Below, piece after piece: positions 35,844 through 45,828 of a DNA stretch of 64,000 nucleotides. The stretch spans positions 248,001-312,000 of the forward strand of contig JAXLUK010000003.1 in NCBI GenBank assembly GCA_046329555.1, given 5' to 3'. The first letter of the stretch is position 1. Every line of letters starts with the position of its first letter. The notes beneath the pieces were generated by a model. That model was given only the letters and a program-made list of their open reading frames with translations. It made no database searches and was not told where the DNA came from. The DNA comes from UBA1941 sp046329555. GTDB lineage: Bacteria; Bacteroidota; Bacteroidia; Chitinophagales; LD1. A program made the position numbers and the translations under genes.

Positions 35844-38198
35844 TTATTGCTTTTGGAAGAATACGGCGCTGTATTTTGGCACCAGCATGCTGTTTCCTAC
35901 TAATGGTTGGTAACTGGCACCAAGCAGTGTAGTTGATTGGAAATCGTTTTCGCTGTTGTTCAGTACAACCACTACATCATCATTGAGGTACTTGCGTTGA
36001 ATCACTAATATCTGCCCATCATCTTTTAAAACTTTGGTAGTACCGAATAGCAGACTCATATGATTTCGCCGGATGTTCAGGAATTGACTCACCTTTTCTT
36101 TCAAAGCGACTGCATCATCCGGAAGATGTTCAAACTGCATAAAACGACGATTATCTGGATCGGCGGCACCGGGCATACCAATTTCGTCGCCATAGCAGAT
36201 TACCGGCACTCCAGGTATGGCAGCATTAAAGGCCATCAGCAATTCCATCTTCTTAAACCCAATCGGATTACCAACCCCTACGTTAGCTACCCAGGCCATT
36301 TTCTCGGCATTGTCTGTACGCTTTAGCGCTCCACCAGCTAAAGAACTAAAACGTGGCAAATCGTGATTACCACTGATGTTACCCATCAGGTGATGACTTC
36401 CAAAATAATCCAGAGATTGTTCCAGTCTTCCCGCCAACTTTTTGACTGGTTCATTGAACGCAAAAACTTCACGCGCATCGAAATATAAATTAAAATCAAA
36501 TTGCCCATCTAACATGCCACTACCCATGTAAGAGTGCACTAAATCATTAGATCCGTAAGTTTCTCCCAATTGATAGACAGGTCGCCTTTCCGGCAATTCA
36601 ATGTTTCTTTTTATCGACAAGGTCAACTGCCGCCAAAAAGGTGTTGCGATATGCTTGGTGGCATCATGTCTAAATCCATCTATATGAAATTTCCTGAGCC
36701 AATATATTGCACTATCAACCTCCAACTTTATTACTTCCGGTTTATTAAAATCAAGAGTTGGCAGGAATTCATCAAACCAGGTTGTAAGACGGCATTCATC
36801 CCATAGACGAAGATTTTTTCTTCCATCAGACAACATCAATGGCGTTTTCCAATCAGGATGTTCCTTAATTAAGTAATAGTCCTCATGCACATGATTGGCA
36901 ACTAAATCCAAAAGTAGATTCATATTGTTGCTATGAGCGGTATTCACTAAATCCATCAACGATTGATCATTACCGAAATGGGGATCTACCTTATTAAGTG
37001 AAACCGGCCAATATCCATGATAGCCACTAAACCACTCCCTTGGTTCTTTATACTCCTGAAAAGCACCTTCCGGATTTTGAATTATTGGCGATAGCCACAA
37101 GGAATTAACGCCTAACTTCTTAAAATATCCCGCTTTAATTTTTTCCGTAACACCAGCTAAGTCGCCACCCCAATAATTGGCTTTAAGATTAACCAGCGGA
37201 TTTCGACAAGGCCTGTTGTTTGACGTGTCGCCATCATTAAAGCGATCCACTAAAACGAAATACAGTATATCTGCCTCTTTATCATTTCTGGTTAAAATTC
37301 GGGCGTCTGATATTACCTTACCATCCTGAAGCGGCACTAACAAATCGTTACCTATCGAACGGTCATCATAAGCATAAACCCGCATAAAGGACCGGCCAAA
37401 ACGCCTTGCTTCAGCAGGAATTTTCACTTCAATTCTAGTTTGTTCATTACCCGATTTGGCGCTGGTTTCTCCGGCTAAACGCATATTAATATAGGTTTTG
37501 CCTAATCGAAAGTTCTGCCAATAAAAAGCCAGAGAAAATGGATATCTCGGAAAATTGCAACCTATAATTACAGTCGAATCAGTGGATGCTAATAACTCCA
37601 GGCGGGGGCGTTGCTTTTCCGCTGGCACGGTAACCACTGAATTGAAACCGCCACTACCATTACTAATACTGTCGCGACACAATGGATCTCGCATCCACTT
37701 TTCGGAACAAACAAATTGATAGGCGTAAGTACCAGGGTTGAGCCAAATTTCAGTTTTCCATTCTTCTCCATCGCCCTCCATCGGGTTTAACTGATTACTC
37801 CATCCATTAAAATCACCTGCCACCCTGGCCCACTTAGTTTGCTGCTGCAGTTGAAATTTTACAGGTCGCTTTTGTGTTTTCCTTAACACAACAGAATAAG
37901 CTGTACCCTCACTCCAAATTCTCATTTCCGACAATGGCTTAATGCCTGCTTCAACCGATAATAAAACGGTGTGATTTTCTTTATTTTCTTCGGCTGTAAT
38001 ACCCTTGCTAAAAGTGACAGAATCAATCTTTTCAGGATGAGTAAAATAATCTGTCAAGAAAACACGCGTAGTATCTACATCAAGCTGCACAGGTTGCACC
38101 ACATTATGAATCTGTGGCACCAATGGAAATTGCGCATAGCCTGATAACATCAATCCAAGCATGCACCATAAGGCAAAACCAGAACGCAAGTTATTCAT
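35844..38198 (-). CDS. Periplasmic GH13 alpha-amylase family (neopullulanase/cyclomaltodextrinase-like)
   Basis: This 784-residue exported glycoside hydrolase has a signal peptide (LWCMLGLMLSGYAQ). An N-terminal beta domain includes a glycogen-binding-like CBM48 module (WARVAGDFNGWSNQLNPMEGDGEEW). The GH13 barrel follows, with WGGDLAGVTEKI, LLLDLVANHVHEDY, nucleophile Asp512 (DGFRHDATKH), acid/base Glu546 (LGETYGSND) and Asp613 (ISGNHDLPR). The C-terminal beta domain follows. It cleaves alpha-1,4 or alpha-1,6 glucans such as pullulan or maltodextrin. I start at the ATG at 38198, which overlaps the GH31 stop by 8 nt. The next ATG upstream (38210) adds four residues. It follows the cytoplasmic GH31 gene in the same operon. 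Confidence 0.92.
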   Translation of the reverse strand: MNNLRSGFALWCMLGLMLSGYAQFPLVPQIHNVVQPVQLDVDTTRVFLTDYFTHPEKIDSVTFSKGITAEENKENHTVLLSVEAGIKPLSEMRIWSEGTAYSVVLRKTQKRPVKFQLQQQTKWARVAGDFNGWSNQLNPMEGDGEEWKTEIWLNPGTYAYQFVCSEKWMRDPLCRDSISNGSGGFNSVVTVPAEKQRPRLELLASTDSTVIIGCNFPRYPFSLAFYWQNFRLGKTYINMRLAGETSAKSGNEQTRIEVKIPAEARRFGRSFMRVYAYDDRSIGNDLLVPLQDGKVISDARILTRNDKEADILYFVLVDRFNDGDTSNNRPCRNPLVNLKANYWGGDLAGVTEKIKAGYFKKLGVNSLWLSPIIQNPEGAFQEYKEPREWFSGYHGYWPVSLNKVDPHFGNDQSLMDLVNTAHSNNMNLLLDLVANHVHEDYYLIKEHPDWKTPLMLSDGRKNLRLWDECRLTTWFDEFLPTLDFNKPEVIKLEVDSAIYWLRKFHIDGFRHDATKHIATPFWRQLTLSIKRNIELPERRPVYQLGETYGSNDLVHSYMGSGMLDGQFDFNLYFDAREVFAFNEPVKKLAGRLEQSLDYFGSHHLMGNISGNHDLPRFSSLAGGALKRTDNAEKMAWVANVGVGNPIGFKKMELLMAFNAAIPGVPVICYGDEIGMPGAADPDNRRFMQFEHLPDDAVALKEKVSQFLNIRRNHMSLLFGTTKVLKDDGQILVIQRKYLNDDVVVVLNNSENDFQSTTLLGASYQPLVGNSMLVPKYSAVFFQKQ

Positions 38199-40593
38199 GG
38201 ACAAAATCAAATTTTAACTCTTCTGAAGTAAAAAAGCAATGAGTAGTCTGTACAGCGGCGTGCATATCATTAGCTGTGGCTGTATAGAACGGATCAAAAT
38301 TTGAAACCGGAGGCACCAACTGAAAAACTGCTGGTTCCACTTGCAGCGGTTTTCCGTTTAACGTTACTTTTAAAGAAGTTCCAAATTGATGCCAAACCAG
38401 TTTCAGTTTTGAAAATTTGGAAGGGCTGGAACCAATGGCTGCTTTGAAACAAAGCTGGCTTTGGTTCCAATTCAAAACAATTTCTCTTTTAAAAAATTGA
38501 TGCTGTTGGTAAGCATAGGTGGTGCCGTCATCTTCGTAATATTCAAATTTACCATCGGCACCGGCATACACATGAATTTCCAGTGTATCTCCGGGATGCT
38601 CAGCTGTATGTTGCACCACGTTTTGCATCGGAATCAATGATCCGGCGCGAACGAACAACGGATAGCGTTCAGATCGCACATCAGCCACAAGTATACCTGA
38701 TGGATATGCCTGATCATTATGCCAATCATACCATAAACCTTCAGGTAAATAAACCTTAATCATATCCCGGTGGCTTTCCACAACCGGCACCAAAATGGCA
38801 TCGCCAAAGCTATATTGATTCTCAAATCGCCGGTCGAAAACCATCGGATCATGCGCATATTGAATGGCCAGGGATCTGGCAATCGGCATACCGGATTGCG
38901 AAGCCTCATAAAACAACGAATAAACATAAGGTAATAACCTGTAGCGTAATTCAATGTAATGGCGTGCAATTTCTTCCGCTTCCTCACCAAAACTCCACGG
39001 TTCAGCATCCTTTGAATTTATCATAGAATGACAGCGGAAAAGGGGCGACAAAGCACCGAGCACAATCCAACGGGCAAACAAATTGGGTGAAGCTTCGCCA
39101 GCAAATCCACCAACGTCGTAACCGGCAAACGGAATGCCGCTTAATCCCAGAGAAGTAACCAAACGCACCCCGCAAATCATGTGTTCATCGCTGGCCACAT
39201 TGTCACCCGTCCAGGAAGCTGTATACCGTTGCACTCCGCTAAATCCTGCCCGATTCAACACAAACGGGCGCTGGCCTTTCAATGCCCATTTTGCCCCATC
39301 ATATGTACTGCGCGCCATTTGCATACCATACACGTTTCGCGCCTGCTTGTGCGTAGTGCGGGCGCCATCAAAATCAAACTCGAACAAATCAGGCGGAGAC
39401 TGCCCCCACATGGCAGGTTCGTTCATATCATTCCAAAACCCATCAATACCGAGCTGGGTATAGTATTGAAGTTGCTCGCCCCACCATAACCGCGTTTTTT
39501 CCTGTGTAAAATCAGGGAAACAGCTTGTTCCCGGCCATACATCACCAGTGAAAGGTACGCCATCCGGATAGGTAGCAAAATGACCTTCTCTCAGGCCTGT
39601 GTCATATGGCAAATATCCGGGTTGTTCACGAACACCCGGATCTAGAATAACAGTAGTATGAAAGCCCTGTTCTTGCAGCGATTTTACCATCCCTGCAGGA
39701 TCTGGAAATCGCTGTGGGTCGAAGGAAAACACCTTGTAGCCATCCATGTAATGGATATCTAAATAGATCATATCGCAGGGAATCTGCTTCTCCCGAAAAG
39801 TGCGCGCAATATGCAATACCTCTTTATCAGGATAGTATGAGTAGCGACATTGCTGCAATCCAAGACTCCATATCGGCGGCAACTCCTGACGGCCTGTAAG
39901 CCAGGTATATCCCTTAAGGATTCCGGCAATATCTTCTGCATGGAAGAAATAGTAGTCCATCACACCGTCTTCCGCGCCAAAGAAGGAGAATCGATGGTTG
40001 GATGCACCAAAATTGAATTTTGATTTGAAGCTATTATCAAAGAAAATTCCGTATTGCGTTTGCTGATGAATACCGATGTAAAATGGTACGGTCATATACA
40101 GCGGATCCTGGTCAGGGCTGTAGGCAAACTTATCTGTGTTCCAATTCACATAGGCATTTCCACGCCGGTCAAGCGGCCCTGTTTTCTCCCCTAGACCAAT
40201 AAACCTTTCTCCAGATTGAAGGGTTTTGTAGGTAGTTACTTCAGTCCCTATCCAGGATGTTCCGAATGCCTTATCATCTTCATTCAACAACCGACCATCA
40301 GCAGAATAAAAGCTCAGGCGTAATGGATTTTTTTGAATGCGAAGTTGTAACCACGCTGTTTTTATCTGCACAAATTCTTCCGATTCCGTATACTCCCATT
40401 GACAGGCTTCCGGACGAACACATACCGCGTACGAGAATTGTCGTTCTTCCTGTTTACTGATACGTACTCGAACGATCCCTGATTGGTACACTTCCACCAA
40501 CAGAATACCGTTAGTAGCTGTAATTTCAATTCCCGAGTTCCGCGGTCCGGCTGCAACAAAGGCGCCTAACGATTCATTTCTGTTACTCATCAC
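38191..40593 (-). CDS. GH31 alpha-glucosidase
   Basis: The 800-residue GH31 enzyme releases glucose (or xylose) from the non-reducing ends of alpha-glucans. It has an N-terminal beta-sandwich (GIEITATNGILLVEVYQSGIV). The barrel carries the nucleophile in GFWNDMNEPAMW (Asp389) and the acid/base in SWTGDNVAS (Asp464), with WSLGLQQCRYSYYPDKEV and RCHSMINSKDAEPW. A C-terminal beta domain (EYYEDDGTTYAYQQHQF) follows. No signal peptide, so it is probably cytoplasmic and finishes oligosaccharides produced by the exported GH13 enzyme. It starts 11 nt after the cyanophycin synthetase stop. Confidence 0.95.
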   Translation of the reverse strand: MMSNRNESLGAFVAAGPRNSGIEITATNGILLVEVYQSGIVRVRISKQEERQFSYAVCVRPEACQWEYTESEEFVQIKTAWLQLRIQKNPLRLSFYSADGRLLNEDDKAFGTSWIGTEVTTYKTLQSGERFIGLGEKTGPLDRRGNAYVNWNTDKFAYSPDQDPLYMTVPFYIGIHQQTQYGIFFDNSFKSKFNFGASNHRFSFFGAEDGVMDYYFFHAEDIAGILKGYTWLTGRQELPPIWSLGLQQCRYSYYPDKEVLHIARTFREKQIPCDMIYLDIHYMDGYKVFSFDPQRFPDPAGMVKSLQEQGFHTTVILDPGVREQPGYLPYDTGLREGHFATYPDGVPFTGDVWPGTSCFPDFTQEKTRLWWGEQLQYYTQLGIDGFWNDMNEPAMWGQSPPDLFEFDFDGARTTHKQARNVYGMQMARSTYDGAKWALKGQRPFVLNRAGFSGVQRYTASWTGDNVASDEHMICGVRLVTSLGLSGIPFAGYDVGGFAGEASPNLFARWIVLGALSPLFRCHSMINSKDAEPWSFGEEAEEIARHYIELRYRLLPYVYSLFYEASQSGMPIARSLAIQYAHDPMVFDRRFENQYSFGDAILVPVVESHRDMIKVYLPEGLWYDWHNDQAYPSGILVADVRSERYPLFVRAGSLIPMQNVVQHTAEHPGDTLEIHVYAGADGKFEYYEDDGTTYAYQQHQFFKREIVLNWNQSQLCFKAAIGSSPSKFSKLKLVWHQFGTSLKVTLNGKPLQVEPAVFQLVPPVSNFDPFYTATANDMHAAVQTTHCFFTSEELKFDFVHE

Positions 40594-40604
40594 ATTTCAT
40601 TTCT

Positions 40605-43226
40605 TCAGGCTACAGCCCCTTCTTCTTCCTCTTTGTATTTCATGATCTGATCCAATGCATCGGGTATTACATCGCTGATGATGGTAATAAACGCACCCTT
40701 TTGAGCGTTTTTAATGGCGTAATCGATAGCATCCTTCTCTGCCTTGATAACCGTTACTTTCTTTCCTGGATCCACCTGCCTGATGCCTTTTGTAATCAAT
40801 TCGATAATTTCTTCTTCAGTACGGCCACGCAGGTTTTTATCCTGACGAATAATGATTTCATCAAAAACGCGGGCGGCTTCACTGCCCAGTGAAATGGTAT
40901 CTTCATCTCTGCGATCACCTACTCCGGCCACAATGCCCACTTTAACGCTGGCTTCCTGCTTCTTCACAAATTTACCTACGGCTTGCATGCCATGCGTATT
41001 ATGTGCGTAATCAATTAAAACCGTAAAATTCCGGAAATGGAACAAATTCATTCGTCCGGGCGTTTGTGCAGCCGACGGAACAAAGGTTTGCAGGGCCAAT
41101 CGAATATCTTCAATTTTGAAGTTGCGCAGGTATGCCGCCAGAACAGCACCCAAGGTATTGGCAATATTAAACTCTGCCTTTCCGCCAAAAGTAAGTGGGA
41201 TATTAGACGCTTTTTCTATTCTGATTTTCCAGCTTCCTTTCATAATAGTGACATAACCATTTTCGTAAATGCAGGCTATACCGTTAGCGGCACAATGCTC
41301 GCGAATGCGCGGATTATCTTCCCGCATACTAAAGTAAGCCACCTTGCATTCAAGTCCTTCGCGCATCTGATAAACCAAATCATCATCTGCATTCAGAATG
41401 GCGAATCCATCAGGCAATACCGACCGAGGCACCACCGCTTTTACCCGGGCCAGTTGATCGAGCGTATCAATTCCTTGTAGCCCTAAATGATCTTCTGCAA
41501 TATTGGTAACCACCGCCATGTCGCAATTGTGGAAACCCAATCCGGCGCGTAGTATACCACCGCGTGCGCATTCCAAAACCGCAAAATCTACTGTTGGATC
41601 TTTCAAAACAAATTCTGCGCTTACCGGCCCCGTGCAATCGCCGCGCATCATCAGTTGGTTCTGAACATAAACACCGTCGGTGGTAGTGTAACCCACTTTG
41701 TAACCCATTTGCTTTACCATATGCGCTAACAAACGCGTAGTGGTTGTTTTACCATTGGTTCCGGAAATGGCGATAATCGGAATACGGGCGCTGGTTCCCG
41801 GAGGATACAGCATATCAATGACTGGTTCGGCCACATTTCTACCAATGCCATCCGTAGGATCCAGGTGCATTCTAAAACCTGGCGCCGCATTCACCTCTAA
41901 AATAGCACCACCAATTTCAGCAATTGGCTCAGTTAGGGAATCTGCCATGATATCGATACCGCAGATATCCAGGCCGATGATACGCGCAATACGTTCTGCC
42001 ATCACAATGTTTGATGGATGCACTAAATCTGTAACATCAGTGGCCGTTCCACCAGTACTCAAATTGGCCGTTGGCTTCAACCATAGCTCTTCGTCTTTTT
42101 TCGGAATAGTGTCCAGTGTGTATCCTTTCTTATCCAACATGCCCATGGTTTGATCATCCACTTTAATGGTGGTCAAAACTTTTTCATGGCCGTAGCCGCG
42201 CCTCGGATCTGCGTTAACCAGATTGATTAACTCCTGTACCGAATGTACACCGTCGCCGATAACCGCAGCCGGTGTGCGCAAGGCGGCAGCTACAAACTTA
42301 TAGTTGATCACTAAAACGCGGTGATCGCGACCCGTGATATATTTCTCACAAATCACTGCGCGCGAATATTTTTTTGCCAACTGAAGACCATTTACGGCAT
42401 CTTCCCATGTGCGCAAATTGGTAGTGACCCCTTTTCCGTGATTGCCATCCAAAGGCTTGGTGATTACCGGGTAGCCAATCTTATCAATAGCGCGTTGTAA
42501 ATCTTCTTCGTCGTAAACAACAGATCCGCGCGGCACCGGAATTTCAGCGGCTTCAAGAAGATTCTTAGTGTCTTCCTTATCACAGGCAATTTCTACTGCA
42601 ATAGAACTGGTTGTTGAAGCAATGGTGGCCTGAATGCGGCGCTGATTAACCCCGTATCCCAATTGCACCAAGGAATGGCGGTTCAGGCGAATCCACGGGA
42701 TTTTGCGTTTTACAGCTTCTTCTACAATTGAGCCTGTAGAAGGTCCGAGGCGTTCTTCCTCGCGAATCTCACGAAGGTTTTGAATATCTTCTTCCAGATT
42801 ATAATCAACATCATCGGCCAATGCCTGAGCGATGCGCACTGCTGCTTTAGCGGCATAAATACCCGCTTTTTCTTCCCAGTAACTAAACACTACGTTATAA
42901 ACGCCCTTAACCGAAGTTTCGCGGGTGCGTCCAAATCCGCAATCCATTCCAGCCAGCGTTTGAATCTCTAAGGCGATGTGTTCAATCACATGCCCCATCC
43001 AGGTACCTCCTTTTACCCTGATGAAGAAACCACCATCCACACCTTCTGAACAGCGGTGATAGTACATGCCGGGAAACATTTTTTCAATACGAGCGGCGAA
43101 TCCCGGTATGGTATCGGTTGGTCGTTGTTCCATATCCTCAAGATCGAGGCGCATCACAATTAATTTATGGCGGAAGTTGCTCCAGTAATTTGGGCCCTTG
43201 GTAACTTTGATATCGAGTACTTTCAT
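40605..43226 (-). CDS. cphA: Cyanophycin synthetase
   Basis: CphA polymerises Asp and Arg into cyanophycin, a nitrogen and carbon store, using ATP. The 873-residue protein has a CphA N-terminal domain (GPNYWSNFRHKLIVMRLDLEDMEQRPTD; quoted in parts: GPNYWSNFRHKL, RLDLEDMEQRPTD). An ATP-grasp domain is at about 210-480 (YPVITKPLDGNHGKGVTTNL, GGTATDVTDLVHPSN). A Mur-ligase-like domain covers 480-870 (ISGTNGKTTTTRLLAHM, LDYAHNTHGM-type IDYAHNTHGMQAVG). Both ligase active sites look intact. No cyanophycinase or isoaspartyl peptidase gene lies next to it. The first gene of an operon with GH31 and GH13 genes, it links nitrogen storage to glucan breakdown by position only. Confidence 0.93.
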   Translation of the reverse strand: MKVLDIKVTKGPNYWSNFRHKLIVMRLDLEDMEQRPTDTIPGFAARIEKMFPGMYYHRCSEGVDGGFFIRVKGGTWMGHVIEHIALEIQTLAGMDCGFGRTRETSVKGVYNVVFSYWEEKAGIYAAKAAVRIAQALADDVDYNLEEDIQNLREIREEERLGPSTGSIVEEAVKRKIPWIRLNRHSLVQLGYGVNQRRIQATIASTTSSIAVEIACDKEDTKNLLEAAEIPVPRGSVVYDEEDLQRAIDKIGYPVITKPLDGNHGKGVTTNLRTWEDAVNGLQLAKKYSRAVICEKYITGRDHRVLVINYKFVAAALRTPAAVIGDGVHSVQELINLVNADPRRGYGHEKVLTTIKVDDQTMGMLDKKGYTLDTIPKKDEELWLKPTANLSTGGTATDVTDLVHPSNIVMAERIARIIGLDICGIDIMADSLTEPIAEIGGAILEVNAAPGFRMHLDPTDGIGRNVAEPVIDMLYPPGTSARIPIIAISGTNGKTTTTRLLAHMVKQMGYKVGYTTTDGVYVQNQLMMRGDCTGPVSAEFVLKDPTVDFAVLECARGGILRAGLGFHNCDMAVVTNIAEDHLGLQGIDTLDQLARVKAVVPRSVLPDGFAILNADDDLVYQMREGLECKVAYFSMREDNPRIREHCAANGIACIYENGYVTIMKGSWKIRIEKASNIPLTFGGKAEFNIANTLGAVLAAYLRNFKIEDIRLALQTFVPSAAQTPGRMNLFHFRNFTVLIDYAHNTHGMQAVGKFVKKQEASVKVGIVAGVGDRRDEDTISLGSEAARVFDEIIIRQDKNLRGRTEEEIIELITKGIRQVDPGKKVTVIKAEKDAIDYAIKNAQKGAFITIISDVIPDALDQIMKYKEEEEGAVA

Positions 43227-43335
43227 ATGGTAGCTGTTTTCCTGCGGAAGATACTTTTTTTTCTTGCAAGAAAAATAAAGCAGCGGCTTGCTTCAATGGA
43301 TGGCATCTTTTATTAGTGCTAACCGAAAAATCGGC

Positions 43336-43343
43336 TAAATTCG
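43336..43343 (+). promoter_or_regulatory. corA promoter, TAAATTCG
   Basis: TAAATTCG fits TAnnTTYG and precedes the ATG at 43394 by 50 nt, for a leader of about 46 nt. It lies downstream of a longer in-frame start at 43316, which argues against that start. Confidence 0.55.
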
Positions 43344-43393
43344 CGCACCCTTCAGAACCGCCTTATTGTTCACAAATTTTCTACGTATGGATC

Positions 43394-44338
43394 ATGATCA
43401 GTTATTACAAAAAAACCAACGGGAAACTGGAACAGCTGGCGCAGCCGGAAGTTGGCTGCTGGATTAACTTGTATGGCCCCTTCGCCCCGGGGGAAACACA
43501 ACTCATTTCGGAAAAGCTGGCGATTGATATTGACTTCATTACCGACTCACTGGATATTGATGAAAGGTCGCGTTATGAATCAGAAGATGATGTAGATCTC
43601 ATCGTATTGAAAACACCGGTGGCCAATACCGGAATTTCCGATTCAGAAGCACTTTACATCACTATTCCTATCGGGATTATACGCACACCGGAAAACATTA
43701 TAACTGTTAGTGCTTACAAAAATCAGGTAGTAGATTTTTTTACGGATACGCCCCCGCGGAATTTCACCACTACCGACGTGAACGGCTTTATTCTTTCAAT
43801 CTTTGATAAAAACGTAGCTACCTTTCAGGACTTCCTGAAACAAATCAATTACAAACGCTACGCAGTAGAAAAGGCGTTGTATAACTCCAGCGAAAATCAG
43901 GATCTCACGAATCTGCTCAACATTCAGAAGAGTCTGATTTATTTCGTAACGAACCTGCGCACCAATGAATTGCTGATGATGAAAATGAAGCGATCTAACT
44001 TTCTTAAAATGGATGAAGAAAAGATGGATTGGCTGGACGATATCATCATTGAAAATTCACAGGCTTTGGAAATGAGTGATTTGTATTCTAATATCCTCAA
44101 TGGCACCATGGATACCTTCGCTTCCATCATTTCTAACAACCTAAACATTGTGATGAAGCGGCTCACCTCCGTTACCATTGTGCTGATGATGCCAACCTTG
44201 ATTGCCAGTTTCTATGGCATGAACGTTGACCACCTGCCCTTTGCGTCACACCCGTACAGCTTTGTGATTGTATTTACCTTTTCGATTTTATTATCGCTGG
44301 CTATGACGCTGTTCTTCGTTCGGAAAAAATGGTTTTAA
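43394..44338 (+). CDS. CorA-family magnesium/metal-ion transporter
   Basis: CorA channels carry Mg2+ (or Co2+/Ni2+) through the inner membrane. The 314-residue protein has a cytoplasmic alpha/beta domain with long helices, two C-terminal membrane segments and the pore signature SFYGMNVDHLPF. The helix before it is LTSVTIVLMMPTLIA. The end is basic (FVRKKWF). I use the ATG at 43394 (MISYYKKTNGK); the frame is open to 43316 but the promoter lies between. The gene is divergent from cphA and its 3' end overlaps the convergent permease gene by 38 bp. Confidence 0.92.
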   Translation: MISYYKKTNGKLEQLAQPEVGCWINLYGPFAPGETQLISEKLAIDIDFITDSLDIDERSRYESEDDVDLIVLKTPVANTGISDSEALYITIPIGIIRTPENIITVSAYKNQVVDFFTDTPPRNFTTTDVNGFILSIFDKNVATFQDFLKQINYKRYAVEKALYNSSENQDLTNLLNIQKSLIYFVTNLRTNELLMMKMKRSNFLKMDEEKMDWLDDIIIENSQALEMSDLYSNILNGTMDTFASIISNNLNIVMKRLTSVTIVLMMPTLIASFYGMNVDHLPFASHPYSFVIVFTFSILLSLAMTLFFVRKKWF

Positions 44339-45788
44339 TTTTTTCGCGAACACGCAGCCACGTGCGGATATAGGCATCTGCATAAAAGAGTTTGGAATCA
44401 TTGGCTGCTTTGTAAGTAAGCCAGAGTCCTAATGGGGTTAGCACAAAGGTAGAGAGCCACATACCCGTGAAGGTAGTGACGACCAGTTTTTCTGCCATTT
44501 TCTCGCCGATAATAGAAGATACATGATACACAATGAACAAAAGAATGGCATAGAATAGCGGCCATCCCAGGCCACCACGGCGAATGATAGAACCAAGCGG
44601 AGCACCAATGAAAAACAGCACCAGGCAAGCCACAGAAAGCGTGAATTTCCGATACACTTCAATCATATGCTCAGCGTACGCGCTTTTCTTAAAATTAAGT
44701 TGATTATCCACTACTTCTGCGTAATTCTTCACATTACGGGCTTGTTGCAAGGCGCGCTCCATGATGGCGTTTCGCTCACGCGGTTCAAACTGCCTAAGCA
44801 ATTGACGCGTATCCCTAAACTGAAGTGGCGCAATGGCCGCCTTTTTTTCTACCGAATCTATGCCCGTCCTTCTGAAATTGTAATAGGGCTGCATATAATT
44901 ATGAAAGGTTCGGATTTGCGTCTGCCGCTCGATTTCAATCGTATCCAGTTGATGGCGCAATTGATTTAGCGTCATCATCTGTTTCATATCTTTAAAGAAG
45001 GTTTCGTCGCTGCGCGATAACTTAAATTTCGACAGATCAAATTTCTTTTCCCAACTGGCGAAATGCGTGCGATACATTTCATACGTTACCTCCTCCGGAT
45101 TTTTGGGTTTTACATCCTTGAACTGGTTGCCATTTTCCAACAGCAACGTTAGCGACATGCCCTTATCATCCTGAGTGAGCGTGCCTTTTTCTGCCATGAT
45201 AATGTGATCGGCTCCCATACCACTGGTATGATCATAAACAATGATATGATGCAATCCGTTACCATCGGCATCTTTTTTTTCTACGCGTAAATTGAAGCCA
45301 TCAATATCGTTGTAGAAGATACGTTCTTTGATGGCTACGGTAGGCTTTTGATGTTGAATATCGTGAATCAGCGTAGCCGTTTTCAGATTAGCTACTGGCA
45401 TCACGTTATTAGAAAAGAAGAAAGCGCCAACACTTACCGCACCCACAAAAAACGCCAGCGGCCGCATCATTCTAATTAGAGAAATGCCCGCGCTTTTAGC
45501 GGCTGTGAGCTCCATGTGCTCGCCTAGTGCACCGAAGGTCATAATGCTGCTCAGTAAAACTGCCAGCGGCAAAGCCATCGGCACCAGTCGCGCCGATTGA
45601 AAAAATATCAATTCAATCAATACCCATGTATTGAGTCCCTTCCCTACTAAATCATCGATGTACTTCCAAAGAAACTGCATGATCAGTACAAACAATGCAA
45701 TGAAAAACGTGAGTACGAAGGGTCCGATAAAACTCTTGATAAGCAGCAAATCGAGCTGCCGGATTCGGAATAATTGCCTGACGTTCAC
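44301..45788 (-). CDS. LptF/LptG-family permease (YjgP/YjgQ)
   Basis: LptF and LptG are inner-membrane subunits of the LptB2FG ABC exporter that moves lipopolysaccharide to the outer membrane. The 495-residue protein has N-terminal helices (SFIGPFVLTFFIALFVLIMQF, LVPMALPLAVLLSSIMTFG), a motif seen in the family (GEHMELTAAKSAGISLIRMMRP), a large periplasmic domain from about residue 120 to 360, and C-terminal helices (LACLVLFFIGAPLGSIIRRGGLG-type). Its length fits LptF. The partner subunit and LptB are not in the window. The start is GTG at 45788, exactly 4 nt after a TACATTTG promoter element, so it is predicted to be leaderless. Confidence 0.9.
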   Translation of the reverse strand: MNVRQLFRIRQLDLLLIKSFIGPFVLTFFIALFVLIMQFLWKYIDDLVGKGLNTWVLIELIFFQSARLVPMALPLAVLLSSIMTFGALGEHMELTAAKSAGISLIRMMRPLAFFVGAVSVGAFFFSNNVMPVANLKTATLIHDIQHQKPTVAIKERIFYNDIDGFNLRVEKKDADGNGLHHIIVYDHTSGMGADHIIMAEKGTLTQDDKGMSLTLLLENGNQFKDVKPKNPEEVTYEMYRTHFASWEKKFDLSKFKLSRSDETFFKDMKQMMTLNQLRHQLDTIEIERQTQIRTFHNYMQPYYNFRRTGIDSVEKKAAIAPLQFRDTRQLLRQFEPRERNAIMERALQQARNVKNYAEVVDNQLNFKKSAYAEHMIEVYRKFTLSVACLVLFFIGAPLGSIIRRGGLGWPLFYAILLFIVYHVSSIIGEKMAEKLVVTTFTGMWLSTFVLTPLGLWLTYKAANDSKLFYADAYIRTWLRVREKIKTIFSERRTAS

Positions 45789-45792
45789 GCGG

Positions 45793-45800
45793 CAAATGTA
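45793..45800 (-). promoter_or_regulatory. Promoter TACATTTG placed for a leaderless GTG start
   Basis: The minus-strand reads TACATTTG-CCGC-GTG. The 4-nt spacing equals that of the Fe-S carrier, lipid kinase, YdeI-like and rseP genes, so transcription should start at the initiator GTG. It lies in the 40-bp gap after the START-like gene. Confidence 0.7.
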
Positions 45801-45828
45801 ATCAGTAAACGGAGGAAAGACCGCGGCA

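Noticed and set aside
43316..43394. Longer corA start at 43316
   Set aside because: A promoter element lies at 43336-43343 inside it, and the extra residues are not family-like.
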